Positions 8,345-17,080 of a DNA stretch of 64,000 nucleotides are shown here, piece after piece. The notes below the pieces were generated by a model, which worked only from the letters and a program-made list of their open reading frames with translations, did not search any database and was not told the origin of the DNA. The translations under genes were made by a program, and so were the position numbers. This DNA is from Streptomyces sp. TSRI0281. Lineage in GTDB: Bacteria; Actinomycetota; Actinomycetes; Streptomycetales; Streptomycetaceae. Position 1 is the stretch's first letter. Every line of letters starts with the position of its first letter. The stretch is from contig NZ_LWLE01000014.1 of NCBI RefSeq assembly GCF_001905125.1, positions 62,001-126,000 of the forward strand, in the 5' to 3' direction.

Positions 8345-9427
8345 GTGACCGATGTGACCGACGGCGTCCTGCACACCCTGTTCCACTCGGATCAGGGGGG
8401 CCACGAGCAAGTCGTGATCTGCCAGGACCGTGCCAGCGGCCTCAAGGCCGTCATCGCCATCCACTCCACCGCCCTGGGCCCGGCCCTCGGCGGCACCCGC
8501 TTCTATCCGTACGCCTCCGAGGAGGAGGCCGTCGCGGACGCGCTGAACCTCTCGCGCGGCATGTCCTACAAGAACGCCATGGCCGGACTCGACCACGGTG
8601 GCGGCAAGGCCGTCATCATCGGCGACCCGGAACAGATCAAGACGGACGAACTCCTGCTGGCCTACGGGCGGTTCGTGGCCTCGCTCGGCGGGCGCTACGT
8701 CACCGCCTGCGATGTCGGCACCTATGTCGCCGACATGGACGTCGTCGCCCGGGAGTGCCGCTGGACCACCGGCCGCTCCCCCGAGAACGGCGGCGCGGGC
8801 GACTCCTCCGTCCTGACCGCCTTCGGCGTCTTCCAGGGCATGCGCGCCTCCGCGCAGCACCTGTGGGGCGACCCGACGCTGCGCGGCCGCAAGGTCGGCG
8901 TCGCGGGTGTCGGCAAGGTGGGCCACCACCTCGTCGAGCACCTGCTCAGGGACGGCGCCGAGGTCCTGATCACGGATGTCCGCGAGGAGTCCGTACGCCG
9001 GATCACCGACCTGCACCCCGAGGTCGCCGTCGTCGCGGACACCGCCGCGCTGATCCGTACCGAGGGCCTCGACATCTACGCCCCGTGCGCGCTCGGCGGC
9101 GCCCTCGACGACGACACCGTGCCGGTGCTCACCGCGAAGGTGGTGTGCGGCGCGGCCAACAACCAGCTCGCCCACCCCGGGGTCGAGAAGGACCTTGCCG
9201 ACCGGTCGGTTCTTTACGCCCCCGACTACGTGGTCAACGCCGGCGGCGTGATCCAGGTCGCCGACGAGCTGCACGGTTTCGACTTCGACCGGTGCAAGGC
9301 GAAGGCATCGAAGATCTTCGACACCACGCTGGCCATATTCGCACGTGCGAAGGCCGACGGGATTCCGCCGGCCGCGGCCGCCGACCGCATCGCCGAGCAG
9401 CGCATGGCCGAAGCCCGCCGTCACTGA
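8345..9427 (+). CDS. vdh: valine (branched-chain amino acid) dehydrogenase
   Basis: A Glu/Leu/Phe/Val dehydrogenase of 360 residues, catalysing NAD-dependent oxidative deamination of valine and related amino acids to 2-oxo acids. In Streptomyces this supplies branched precursors for fatty acids and polyketides. The dimerisation and catalytic half contains the glycine-rich segment with the catalytic lysine (LDHGGGKAVI). The Rossmann half contains GVAGVGKVG, and CGAANNQL and VVNAGGVIQVADE follow. The start is the GTG at 8345 (VTDVTDGVLHTLF), with GGAG nine bases upstream, in agreement with the known S. coelicolor protein. A TTG at 8330 is in frame but lacks support. A terminator-like repeat follows at 9495. 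Confidence 0.95.
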   Translation: MTDVTDGVLHTLFHSDQGGHEQVVICQDRASGLKAVIAIHSTALGPALGGTRFYPYASEEEAVADALNLSRGMSYKNAMAGLDHGGGKAVIIGDPEQIKTDELLLAYGRFVASLGGRYVTACDVGTYVADMDVVARECRWTTGRSPENGGAGDSSVLTAFGVFQGMRASAQHLWGDPTLRGRKVGVAGVGKVGHHLVEHLLRDGAEVLITDVREESVRRITDLHPEVAVVADTAALIRTEGLDIYAPCALGGALDDDTVPVLTAKVVCGAANNQLAHPGVEKDLADRSVLYAPDYVVNAGGVIQVADELHGFDFDRCKAKASKIFDTTLAIFARAKADGIPPAAAADRIAEQRMAEARRH

Positions 9428-9494
9428 TCGGTCACGGGTCGTTCGGCGGCCCGTCACCCAGGTATGCCGGTCCGTCGCACGGACCGGGCCCGGA

Positions 9495-9550
9495 CGACCC
9501 GCCGACCGGCGAGACAAGACTCACCCCGGTCGGCGGGTCGTTCGCCAGGA
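9495..9550 (+). terminator. terminator-like inverted repeat after vdh
   Basis: 15-bp arms (CGACCCGCCGACCGG and its complement) enclose a 26-base loop about 70 bases after the vdh stop. The rest of the 334-base gap to 9761 shows nothing I can name. Confidence 0.55.
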
Positions 9551-9761
9551 AGAGGTTAAAATCGCAGTTGACCAGGGAGGACGGGGCTCCTCACTGGCCC
9601 TGCGGCGGGGTGCGTGATGCGGGCGGCGTACCGTATGGCCACGGAAGCAGGTACCGTTAAAGCTCTACGGGCGCGGTCTCTCTCACGGGAGTCCGTCCTG
9701 AAACATGAACGCGTGTCAAGACTCTGGGGCCGTCGAGCCCCGTCACCGAGGGGGTCGAGCC

Positions 9762-10016
9762 ATGGGGCGCGGCCGGGCAAAGGCCAAGCAGACCAAGGTC
9801 GCCCGCCAGCTGAAGTACAGCAGCGGCGGGACTGACCTGTCGCGTCTGGCCAATGAGCTGGGCGCATCGCCTTCGAGTCAACCACCGAACGCTGAGCCGT
9901 TCGAGGACGACGACGAGGAAGATGACCCGTACGCACAGTACGCGGATCTGTACAACGACGAGGACGAGGACGAGGACGACCAGTCCGGTCCGTCGTCACA
10001 GCGCCGCGGCGCTTGA
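9762..10016 (+). CDS. DUF3073 family protein
   Basis: An 84-residue protein of the actinobacterial DUF3073 family. The basic N-terminus GRGRAKAKQTKVARQLKY is followed by the SSGGTDLSRLANEL segment and a very acidic tail (EDDDEEDDPYAQYADLYNDEDEDEDD). The split charge suggests a nucleic-acid or ribosome-associated role, but no function is established. The ATG at 9762 follows GAGGGGG at a good distance. The strong terminator at 10034 makes it monocistronic. Confidence 0.85.
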   Translation: MGRGRAKAKQTKVARQLKYSSGGTDLSRLANELGASPSSQPPNAEPFEDDDEEDDPYAQYADLYNDEDEDEDDQSGPSSQRRGA

Positions 10017-10033
10017 CCTCGCGCTGACACAAC

Positions 10034-10064
10034 AACCCGGTCCGGGCCTGTCCCGGACCGGGTT
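10034..10064 (+). terminator. bidirectional terminator between DUF3073 gene and purM
   Basis: The perfect 13-bp stem AACCCGGTCCGGG/CCCGGACCGGGTT has a 5-base loop and is followed by TCTGTGTT. It lies between convergent genes, 17 bases after the DUF3073 stop. Confidence 0.85.
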
Positions 10065-10154
10065 CTGTGTTGCCCGGGTCCAGGAGCGGCGCAGCCGCGC
10101 CCGGCCGCCGGACGGAGGGCGTGATCCCACCCGTCCGGCGCCCGTGAGCGCTGC

Positions 10155-11228
10155 TCAGCGTGCGTAGTCGCCGGTCAGCTCGGCGCCCGTGGTGTGCGCG
10201 CCGCGGTCGGTGATCTCCCCGGCGACCCAGGACTCGACCCCGCGGTCGGCCAGGGTCGTCAGGGCGGCGTCCACCGAGTCGGCCGGGACGATCGCGATCA
10301 TGCCGACGCCCATGTTGAGCGTCTTCTCCAGCTCCAGCCGCTCGACCCGGCCCGCCTTGCCGACCAGGTCGAAGACCGCGCCGGGCGTCCAGGTGGAACG
10401 GTCCACCGTGGCGTGCAGACCGTCCGGGACGACCCGGGCCAGGTTGTTGGCCAGGCCGCCGCCGGTGACATGGCTGAAGCCGTGCACCTCGGTCGTACGG
10501 GTGAGGGCCAGGCAGTCCAGCGAGTAGATCCTGGTCGGCTCCAGGAGCTCCTCGCCGAGGGTGCGGCCGAATTCCTCGACCTGACGGTCCAGCGACCAGC
10601 CGGCCCGGTCGAAGACGACGTGGCGGACCAGCGAGTACCCGTTGGAGTGAAGGCCGGAGGACGCCATCGCGATGACCGCGTCACCCTTACGGATACGGTC
10701 CGGCCCGAGCAGGTTCTCGGCCTCGACCACGCCCGTACCGGCACCGGCGACATCGAAGTCGTCGGGGCCCAGCAGGCCCGGGTGCTCGGCCGTCTCGCCG
10801 CCGACGAGCGCGCAGCCCGCCAGGACACAGCCTTCGGCGATGCCCTTCACGATGGCCGCGACACGCTCGGGATGCACCTTGCCGACACAGATGTAGTCGG
10901 TCATGAAGAGCGGCTCGGCACCGCAGACGACCAGGTCGTCGACGACCATGCCGACGAGGTCGTGGCCGATGGTGTCGTACACGCCCATCTGACGCGCCAG
11001 GTCGACCTTCGTACCGACACCGTCGGTCGCGGAGGCGAGGAGGGGACGCTCGTAACGCTTGAGCGCCGAGGCGTCGAAGAGGCCGGCGAAACCGCCGAGG
11101 CCGCCGAGGCCCTCGACCTCCGGGCGACGCGTCTTCTTCACCCACTCCTTCATCAGCTCGACGGCACGGTCACCGGCTTCGATGTCGACGCCCGCTGCCG
11201 CGTAGGAAGCACCTGTTGTCTCAGACAT
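10155..11228 (-). CDS. purM: phosphoribosylformylglycinamidine cyclo-ligase (AIR synthetase)
   Basis: Catalyses ATP-dependent closure of FGAM to 5-aminoimidazole ribotide, step five of purine synthesis. The 357 residues are of normal length for the PurM/HypE fold. The N-terminus is YAAAGVDIEAGDRAVELM, and the signature ATDGVGTKVDLARQMG follows. A glycine-rich ALVGGETAEHPG segment and the C-terminal HVTGGGLANNLARV are also present. It lies 60 bases downstream of purF on the same strand, so purF-purM form an operon. Confidence 0.97.
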   Translation of the reverse strand: MSETTGASYAAAGVDIEAGDRAVELMKEWVKKTRRPEVEGLGGLGGFAGLFDASALKRYERPLLASATDGVGTKVDLARQMGVYDTIGHDLVGMVVDDLVVCGAEPLFMTDYICVGKVHPERVAAIVKGIAEGCVLAGCALVGGETAEHPGLLGPDDFDVAGAGTGVVEAENLLGPDRIRKGDAVIAMASSGLHSNGYSLVRHVVFDRAGWSLDRQVEEFGRTLGEELLEPTRIYSLDCLALTRTTEVHGFSHVTGGGLANNLARVVPDGLHATVDRSTWTPGAVFDLVGKAGRVERLELEKTLNMGVGMIAIVPADSVDAALTTLADRGVESWVAGEITDRGAHTTGAELTGDYAR

Positions 11229-11288
11229 TGCCTGGGATCTTTCGTGTGGAGATACGGGGCTGGTGGGAAGGCCGCCGGCCGGTCCGGG

Positions 11289-12815
11289 TCACGGACGGCG
11301 CAGCGCGTCGGCCGCGGCGGTCGCTGCGGGGCCGGCCGCCAGCTCGGTCTCCAGCAGCTGCTTGCCGAGCAGCTCCGGGTCGGGCAGCTCCATCGGGTAC
11401 TCACCGTCGAAGCAGGCGCGGCACAGGTTCGGCTTGGCGATCGTGGTCGCCTCGACCATCGCGTCGAGCGAGATGTACGAGAGGGAGTCGGCGCCCATCG
11501 AGGTGGCGATCTCGTCGACCGACATGCCGTTCGCGATCAGCTCGGCGCGGGTCGCGAAGTCGATGCCGAAGAAGCAGGGCCACTTCACCGGCGGGGAGGA
11601 GATCCGGATGTGGATCTCGGCGGCACCGGCCTCGCGGAGCATCCGGACGAGAGCGCGCTGGGTGTTGCCGCGGACGATCGAGTCGTCGACGACCACCAGG
11701 CGCTTGCCCTTGATGACTTCCTTGAGGGGGTTCAGCTTGAGGCGGATGCCCAGCTGGCGGATGGTCTGTGACGGCTGGATGAAGGTCCGGCCGACATAGG
11801 CGTTCTTGACGAGTCCGGCGCCGAACGGGATTCCGCTGGCTTCCGCGTAGCCGATGGCCGCGGGCGTACCGGATTCCGGCGTCGCTATGACCAGATCCGC
11901 GTCCGCCGGAGCTTCGGCGGCCAGCTTCCGGCCCATCTCCACGCGGGAGAGGTACACGTTCCGCCCGGCGATGTCGGTGTCGGGCCGAGCCAGGTACACG
12001 TACTCGAAGACGCAGCCCTTGGGCTTCGCTTCCGCGAATCGCGAGGTGCGCAGGCCGTTCTCGTCGATGGCGACGAGTTCGCCCGGCTCGATCTCGCGTA
12101 CGAAGCTGGCGCCGCAGATGTCGAGGGCGGCGGACTCGGAGGCCACCACCCAGCCACGCTCCAGACGGCCGAGGACCAGCGGGCGGATGCCCTGCGGGTC
12201 GCGGGCCGCGTACAGCGTGTGCTCATCCATGAAGACGAGCGAGAAGGCGCCCTTGACCTCGGGGAGCACCTTTGTGGCGGCTTCCTCGATGGTGAGCGGC
12301 TTGTCGTCGTCATCGGTCTGGCCGGCGAGCAGCGCGGTGACCAGATCGGTGTCGTTGGTGGCGGCGACCTGGGTGGCCCGGCCGTCCTTGCGCGGAAGGT
12401 CGGCGACCATCTCGGCGAGCTGCGCCGTATTGACCAGGTTGCCGTTGTGGCCCAGGGCGATCGAGCCGTGCGCGGTGGCACGGAATGTCGGCTGCGCGTT
12501 CTCCCACACCGAGGCACCGGTGGTGGAGTAGCGGGCATGACCGACCGCGATATGGCCCTGGAGAGATCCCAGAGACGTTTCGTCGAAGACCTGCGAGACC
12601 AGTCCCATGTCCTTGAAGACGAGGATCTGGGACCCGTTGCTCACTGCGATGCCCGCGGACTCCTGTCCACGGTGCTGCAGGGCATACAGTCCGAAATAGG
12701 TGAGCTTGGCGACCTCTTCACCCGGAGCCCAGACACCGAAGACGCCACAAGCGTCCTGGGGGCCTTTCTCTCCGGGGAGCAGGTCGTGGTTGAGTCGTCC
12801 ATCACCACGGGGCAC
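11289..12815 (-). CDS. purF: amidophosphoribosyltransferase
   Basis: Catalyses the committed first step of purine synthesis, PRPP plus glutamine to phosphoribosylamine. From the GTG at 12815 the protein has 508 residues. A 22-residue propeptide precedes CGVFGVWAPG, whose Cys23 becomes the N-terminal nucleophile of the Ntn glutaminase domain. The C-terminal PRTase domain has the PRPP loop LVVVDDSIVRGNTQ. Three C-terminal cysteine positions (KWPCFFGIDF, LCRACFDGEYP) fit the Fe-S type PurF. The frame extends further upstream to 12944, but those residues are atypical. It is the first gene of purF-purM. Confidence 0.96.
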   Translation of the reverse strand: MPRGDGRLNHDLLPGEKGPQDACGVFGVWAPGEEVAKLTYFGLYALQHRGQESAGIAVSNGSQILVFKDMGLVSQVFDETSLGSLQGHIAVGHARYSTTGASVWENAQPTFRATAHGSIALGHNGNLVNTAQLAEMVADLPRKDGRATQVAATNDTDLVTALLAGQTDDDDKPLTIEEAATKVLPEVKGAFSLVFMDEHTLYAARDPQGIRPLVLGRLERGWVVASESAALDICGASFVREIEPGELVAIDENGLRTSRFAEAKPKGCVFEYVYLARPDTDIAGRNVYLSRVEMGRKLAAEAPADADLVIATPESGTPAAIGYAEASGIPFGAGLVKNAYVGRTFIQPSQTIRQLGIRLKLNPLKEVIKGKRLVVVDDSIVRGNTQRALVRMLREAGAAEIHIRISSPPVKWPCFFGIDFATRAELIANGMSVDEIATSMGADSLSYISLDAMVEATTIAKPNLCRACFDGEYPMELPDPELLGKQLLETELAAGPAATAAADALRRP

Positions 12816-13294
12816 AGCACCGAGTGTAGGCGAGATCGACCACTGGTCCGAATTCGGGACCGCTCGGCAAAGGACCGCCGGAGCACCGGGAACGCACCGG
12901 GAAGCGGGCCTCGGCGGGCGTTTCGGGGGGCTTCGCGCGATCACGGGGAGTGATCATCGGGCGGCTTCCGGGAGGCGTTCCGAAGGCGTACCGGAAGCGC
13001 GGGGCGCGGGCGTCGCCCCGATACGGAGCCGATTTCCGGCCGATTGCCGATGCCGTTCACGGGTGAGCGGAGGAAGCCCGGCCGTGGCACTGGGTGAACC
13101 GGCGCCGACGACGGCCCGCCCGCTGGCCGAACGCTCGTTTCGTGGTGAGCCTCACACCGGGGGCGCGGCTGCGGGGCCCGGTGGGGCTCGTGCGCCAAGG
13201 GTCATCGGGCGGGCGCCGGACGGGGATCGGGTGCGCGTTAGGTGCGTGGGCGTCCGGAGCGCGTCGGGTGCGTGGGTGCCCGAAGTGCGGGGCC

Positions 13295-13336
13295 GGGCGT
13301 CCGGCGTACGGGGTCGGGCGTCCGGCGTACGGGGTC
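13295..13336. repeat. exact 21-bp tandem duplication
   Basis: Two identical adjacent 21-base units (13295-13315 and 13316-13336) lie within a longer GTGCGGGGC/GGCGTCCGG-rich degenerate repeat (about 13225-13385). They sit in the 960-base gap upstream of purF and of the divergent sulfatase gene. No gene is supported in this gap. Confidence 0.8.
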
Positions 13337-13527
13337 GGACGGCGTGCGGGGCCACTGGTCGGCGTTCGGGCGTGGGCGTCCGGAGTGCGAGATCAGCGTT
13401 GACACGAGCATGTCCGCTTGGCAGGCTCCTGGGCCATGCAGCCCCTCGGCGACCGTTCGGTCACGCTCGTGGAGCGCCGCCACGTCGATCTGGGACGTGT
13501 GTCGAGCGCCATCTGTCGCTGCTCCTA

Positions 13528-13621
13528 GTTCTCCCGGCCGTTCTCCCGGTTGTTCCCCGGGTCGTTCCCGGCTGATCGCCCGGCTGTTCCCCGGGCCGTT
13601 CGCCGGCTGATCTCCCGGCCG
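13528..13621. repeat. 12-bp degenerate repeat array
   Basis: Units of the form GTTCYCCCGGNN recur at 13528, 13540, 13552 and 13586. Longer variants containing GGCTGATC start at 13564 and 13598. Many units are self-complementary (CCCGGG), so the array could form strong RNA structure upstream of the sulfatase gene. Confidence 0.7.
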
Positions 13622-13775
13622 GTTCTCGCAGTCGGCCGTCACGGCTGGTCCTCACGGCTCCGCCCGGTTCCCGGGCACCGGTGAGCGCGCGCTGACGCGT
13701 ACAGCGGGTACGCGCCGGCCTCGCCCCTTTCCCCTCATCCTTTCCCTTTCTCGTCGTCCTGCCCGGAGACCCTTC

Positions 13776-15233
13776 ATGCCTTCACATGCCCACGATGCGG
13801 CTGATTCGAACGAAAGTGCGATATCCCCGCTGACCCGGCGAGCCTTCGGTACGGCCGTCGTCGCTACGGCGGCCGCCGCTGCCGTCGGTCTGTCCGCCGC
13901 ACCGGCGGCGGAGGCCACGCCCGCCGAAGCCGTACGGGAGCGGCCCTTCCGCGCGGCCCGCGGCAGGCACGCACGGCGCCCCAACATCCTGTTCATCCTC
14001 GGCGACGACCTCGGCTGGGCCGACCTCTCCTCGTACGGCTCCCCGGACATCCGGACGCCCCACCTGGACCGGCTCGGCCGTCAGGGAGTGCGGTTCACCG
14101 ACGCGTACTCCGGCTCCGCCACCTGCTCCCCCACCCGCTTCAGCCTCTACACCGGGCGCTATCCGGGGCGGACGAAGGGCGGGCTCGCCGAGCCCATCGC
14201 GGACAGGTCGGTGGGCCTCGAACCCACGCACCCGACGCTCGCCTCGCTGCTGCGCGGCAGCGGATACGCCACCGCCCTGATCGGCAAGTGGCACTGCGGC
14301 TACCTGCCGGACTACAGCCCGACCAGGTCGGGCTGGGAGGAGTTCTTCGGGAACTTCGGCGGCGCCCTGGAGTACTACTCCAAGCTCGGCGGCAACGGTG
14401 AGTACGACCTGTACGAGGGCGACGCCGAGTACAAGGACCTGCGCTACTACACGCGCATCCTCACCGAGCGGGCGAGCGAGTACGTCCGGCGCGACCACGA
14501 CAGGCCGTGGCTCCTCAACCTGAACTTCACCACCCCCCACTGGCCGTGGATCGCGGACGGGGACCGGGAGGAGAGCGCCGAGATCGTCCGCCGGATCAAG
14601 GCCGGGGACCGCAGCGCGCTCCGGCACTCCGACGGCGGCTCGCTGGAGAAGTACAAGGAGATGGTCGAGGACCTGGACCGTTCGGTCGGCGAGGTCCTCA
14701 AGGCGCTGAAGCGGTCCGGCCAGGAGGAGGACACCCTGGTCTTCTTCGCCAGCGACAACGGCGGTGAGCGCTTCTCGTACAACTGGCCGCTGTCCGGCAA
14801 CAAGGGCTCGCTCAAGGAGGGCGGCATCCGGGTTCCCGCCGTGCTGCGCTGGCCCGCCCGGATCGACGCGCACCAGGTCAGCGATCTGCCGGTGTTCTCG
14901 CCCGACTGGACGGCGACGCTGCTGGAACTGGGCGGCGCGCGGCCCGACCCCGCGTACCCGCTCGACGGGACCAGCCTCGCCGGGTATCTGCTGCGGGACG
15001 AGGAGCCCGGGGAGCGGGACCTGTTCTGGCGGGTGCGCGGGGAGCGGGCGCTGCGGCGCGGCGAGTGGAAGTACTACCGGGGCAGGGGCGGCGGCGATCA
15101 GCTGTTCCGGCTGGCGCACGACCAGCGGGAACAGGCCGACCGCGCGGCCGCCGAGCCGGAGCTGCTGGCCGAGCTGCGGGCGTCGTGGGAGAGGACGGAC
15201 GCGGGCCTGCTGCCGTACCCGGCGAATTCCTGA
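13776..15233 (+). CDS. Tat-exported sulfatase (arylsulfatase family)
   Basis: A 485-residue alkaline-phosphatase-superfamily sulfatase, hydrolysing sulfate esters outside the cell. The N-terminus has a twin-arginine signal (LTRRAFG, Arg21-Arg22) followed by an Ala-rich hydrophobic segment. Metal-binding aspartates lie in NILFILGDDLGWAD. The sulfatase signature C-S-P-T-R starts at Cys117, which the formylglycine-generating enzyme should convert. GKWHCG and FFASDNGG supply further active-site residues. GGAG precedes the ATG at 13776. The substrate cannot be told from sequence. It is convergent with the next gene. Confidence 0.93.
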   Translation: MPSHAHDAADSNESAISPLTRRAFGTAVVATAAAAAVGLSAAPAAEATPAEAVRERPFRAARGRHARRPNILFILGDDLGWADLSSYGSPDIRTPHLDRLGRQGVRFTDAYSGSATCSPTRFSLYTGRYPGRTKGGLAEPIADRSVGLEPTHPTLASLLRGSGYATALIGKWHCGYLPDYSPTRSGWEEFFGNFGGALEYYSKLGGNGEYDLYEGDAEYKDLRYYTRILTERASEYVRRDHDRPWLLNLNFTTPHWPWIADGDREESAEIVRRIKAGDRSALRHSDGGSLEKYKEMVEDLDRSVGEVLKALKRSGQEEDTLVFFASDNGGERFSYNWPLSGNKGSLKEGGIRVPAVLRWPARIDAHQVSDLPVFSPDWTATLLELGGARPDPAYPLDGTSLAGYLLRDEEPGERDLFWRVRGERALRRGEWKYYRGRGGGDQLFRLAHDQREQADRAAAEPELLAELRASWERTDAGLLPYPANS

Positions 15234-15275
15234 GGCGGCGGCCGGCGCTCACCGTTTCCTTCCCCCCGTCACCAC

Positions 15276-16106
15276 TCAGCCCTTGTCCGGCGCGGGTGCC
15301 GAGGCGCCGATCCCCTTGCCGCCGACAGCGGTGAGGGACAGGGCCCGGCCCTTGACCACGTACGTCGTCTCCCCCTTCAGGACGGCGAGGACGGACCGCT
15401 CCACCTCCATCTCGGTCTCCGGGCACATCCGGCGGGTGGAGGCGAGCGGCCCGAAGGTGATCGTGGCGCCCGCCACGGTCGCCTTTCCATGGAAGCTGTT
15501 GCAGCCGAGGTTGCCCTCCACGGTGCCGTCCTTGCCGAAGGTGAGGTGCGGCGCCCGGTCCGGCGGGGTGTCGGCGGGCAGCGCGGTGGTGGTACTGCCG
15601 CTGACCAGCGTGGTCACCCTCCACTTGGTGCCGGTGAGCGGGACGGCGGGCTGCGAAGTGAGGCTGATGGAGTCCCCCTCGGGCGTGGTGAGAGTGAGGT
15701 CCCTGCCGTCCACGGCCGCGGTGAGCTTGCCGCTGAACGTCCGGGACAGGGACTTCTCGAACCGCTGAAGATCCTTCTCGCACCCCATCTCGGTGGTGGT
15801 GCCCGGCCCGACGGTCACCGCGTCGCCTTCGACACGGACGTCGGCGGTGAAACGGTTGCAGCCCAGGTTGCCGGTGGCCCGGCCCTTCGGACCGATCTCG
15901 ACGTGCGCGCCGGCCGGGGCCTCGGTCTTCTCGCCGCCCACGGTCAGGGAGTCGACGCTCCACCGGACCCCGGTGACGGGCACGTCCGTCCGTACGGTGC
16001 CGCTGCCGTCGCCGGATCCGGAGCCCGCTCCGGAGCCCGGCTGTGTCCCGCAGGCGGCAAGGGTGAAGAGGGCCAGGACGCTGACAGCCATACGTTGTGT
16101 GCGCAT
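15276..16106 (-). CDS. lipoprotein with two META domains
   Basis: A 276-residue exported lipoprotein with lipobox LAAC, Cys19 being the likely lipidated residue. A Gly/Ser linker leads to two tandem META (HslJ-like) domains. Each has the core G-N-L-G-C-N-x-F (GNLGCNRF, GNLGCNSF) and a second cysteine (MGCEKD, RMCPET) that may form a disulfide. HslJ of E. coli is linked to novobiocin resistance and heat shock; the Streptomyces role is unknown. No partner gene is adjacent in the same unit. Confidence 0.9.
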   Translation of the reverse strand: MRTQRMAVSVLALFTLAACGTQPGSGAGSGSGDGSGTVRTDVPVTGVRWSVDSLTVGGEKTEAPAGAHVEIGPKGRATGNLGCNRFTADVRVEGDAVTVGPGTTTEMGCEKDLQRFEKSLSRTFSGKLTAAVDGRDLTLTTPEGDSISLTSQPAVPLTGTKWRVTTLVSGSTTTALPADTPPDRAPHLTFGKDGTVEGNLGCNSFHGKATVAGATITFGPLASTRRMCPETEMEVERSVLAVLKGETTYVVKGRALSLTAVGGKGIGASAPAPDKG

Positions 16107-16157
16107 GGCCCTCTGACGGAACGAGCGGCCGATCCGGTTCCCCTCCCCTCAACCCAT

Positions 16158-16200
16158 CAGCCCCTCAGCCCCTCAGCCCATCAGCCCCTCAGCCCATCAG
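16158..16200. repeat. 8-bp tandem repeat
   Basis: Five tandem octamers CAGCCCCT or CAGCCCAT plus a partial unit overlap the last codons of the gene on the minus strand (16189-16989), so part of the array is coding. Confidence 0.8.
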
Positions 16201-16989
16201 CGGCAGCAGGTCGGCCAGATCGGCCCGCTCACCACTGGCACTGACCCGGGCGTCGTCGAGCTCCCGCGCCCACCCCGTACGTCCGGTGGCGAGCCGGATC
16301 CAGGTGAGCGGTGCGGTCTCCACCACATTGGGCGGCGTACCGCGCGTGTGCTTGGGGCCGCCGATGCACTGGACGACGGCGAACGGCGGGACGCGCACCT
16401 CGACCGAGCCGCCGGGCGCCCGGTCCGCGAGGACATCGGCGAGCAGCCGCGTACAGGCGGCGAGCGCCTGCCGGTCGTACGGGATACCGAGCCCGGCCGC
16501 CTCGTTCAGATCGTCGGTGTGCACGACGAGTTCCACGGTGCGGGTGACCAGGAAATCGACGAGCCGCATCGTCCCGACCCGGGTCGGCAGCAGCCGGTCC
16601 CCCGCTCCCTCCGGCACCGCCGCCGCGAACCGCTCGGCGGTCTCCGCGTACAGCGCGTCGAGGTCGGGGCGGTCCAGGGCGAGGGCCAGGGTGTCGTCGG
16701 TGATCCGTCCGGCCCGCGCGGCGGTGGAGGACGGCCACTGGAGCAGCCCGACCTCGGGCTTCGGGCCCGACGGCTCCGGCAGCTCCAGATTCCGGCTGAC
16801 GTGGGAGAGCGCCATCGTGAGGTGCACGGCCAGGTCCCGCACCGTCCAGTCCCCGAGCCGGGTCGGCAGGGCGAGCTGCTCGGGCGTCAGGACCCTTACG
16901 GCTTCCCGGACAAGGGCGAACTGGTCGAGGACCGCGGTCCGGGTCCTGGCGTGGTCGTAGGTGCGCGGACGCTTCTTGGCCGGTGGCAT
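16189..16989 (-). CDS. maleylpyruvate-isomerase family / sterol-carrier-like protein
   Basis: A 266-residue protein with an N-terminal mycothiol-dependent maleylpyruvate isomerase-like helical domain (LGDWTVRDLAVHLTMALSHVSRNLEL). The C-terminal bacterial sterol-carrier-like domain contains GGPKHTRGTPPNVVET and WIRLATGR. A histidine in the DLAVHL helix and the LVVHTDDLNEAAG segment fit the DinB-like metal site. The start chosen is the ATG at 16989 (MPPAKKRPRTYDHART); the frame extends upstream to 17175 only as low-complexity sequence. The 3' end overlaps an octamer repeat. Substrate unknown. Confidence 0.85.
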   Translation of the reverse strand: MPPAKKRPRTYDHARTRTAVLDQFALVREAVRVLTPEQLALPTRLGDWTVRDLAVHLTMALSHVSRNLELPEPSGPKPEVGLLQWPSSTAARAGRITDDTLALALDRPDLDALYAETAERFAAAVPEGAGDRLLPTRVGTMRLVDFLVTRTVELVVHTDDLNEAAGLGIPYDRQALAACTRLLADVLADRAPGGSVEVRVPPFAVVQCIGGPKHTRGTPPNVVETAPLTWIRLATGRTGWARELDDARVSASGERADLADLLPLMG

Positions 16990-17080
16990 ACGGCCGAGAC
17001 TAACCGGCGCCCCCGACACCGCCCGTGCACCCGGATCAGGAGGGGCCGACCGGCTCCCCGGCAGTCCCCCGGCGCTGGGA

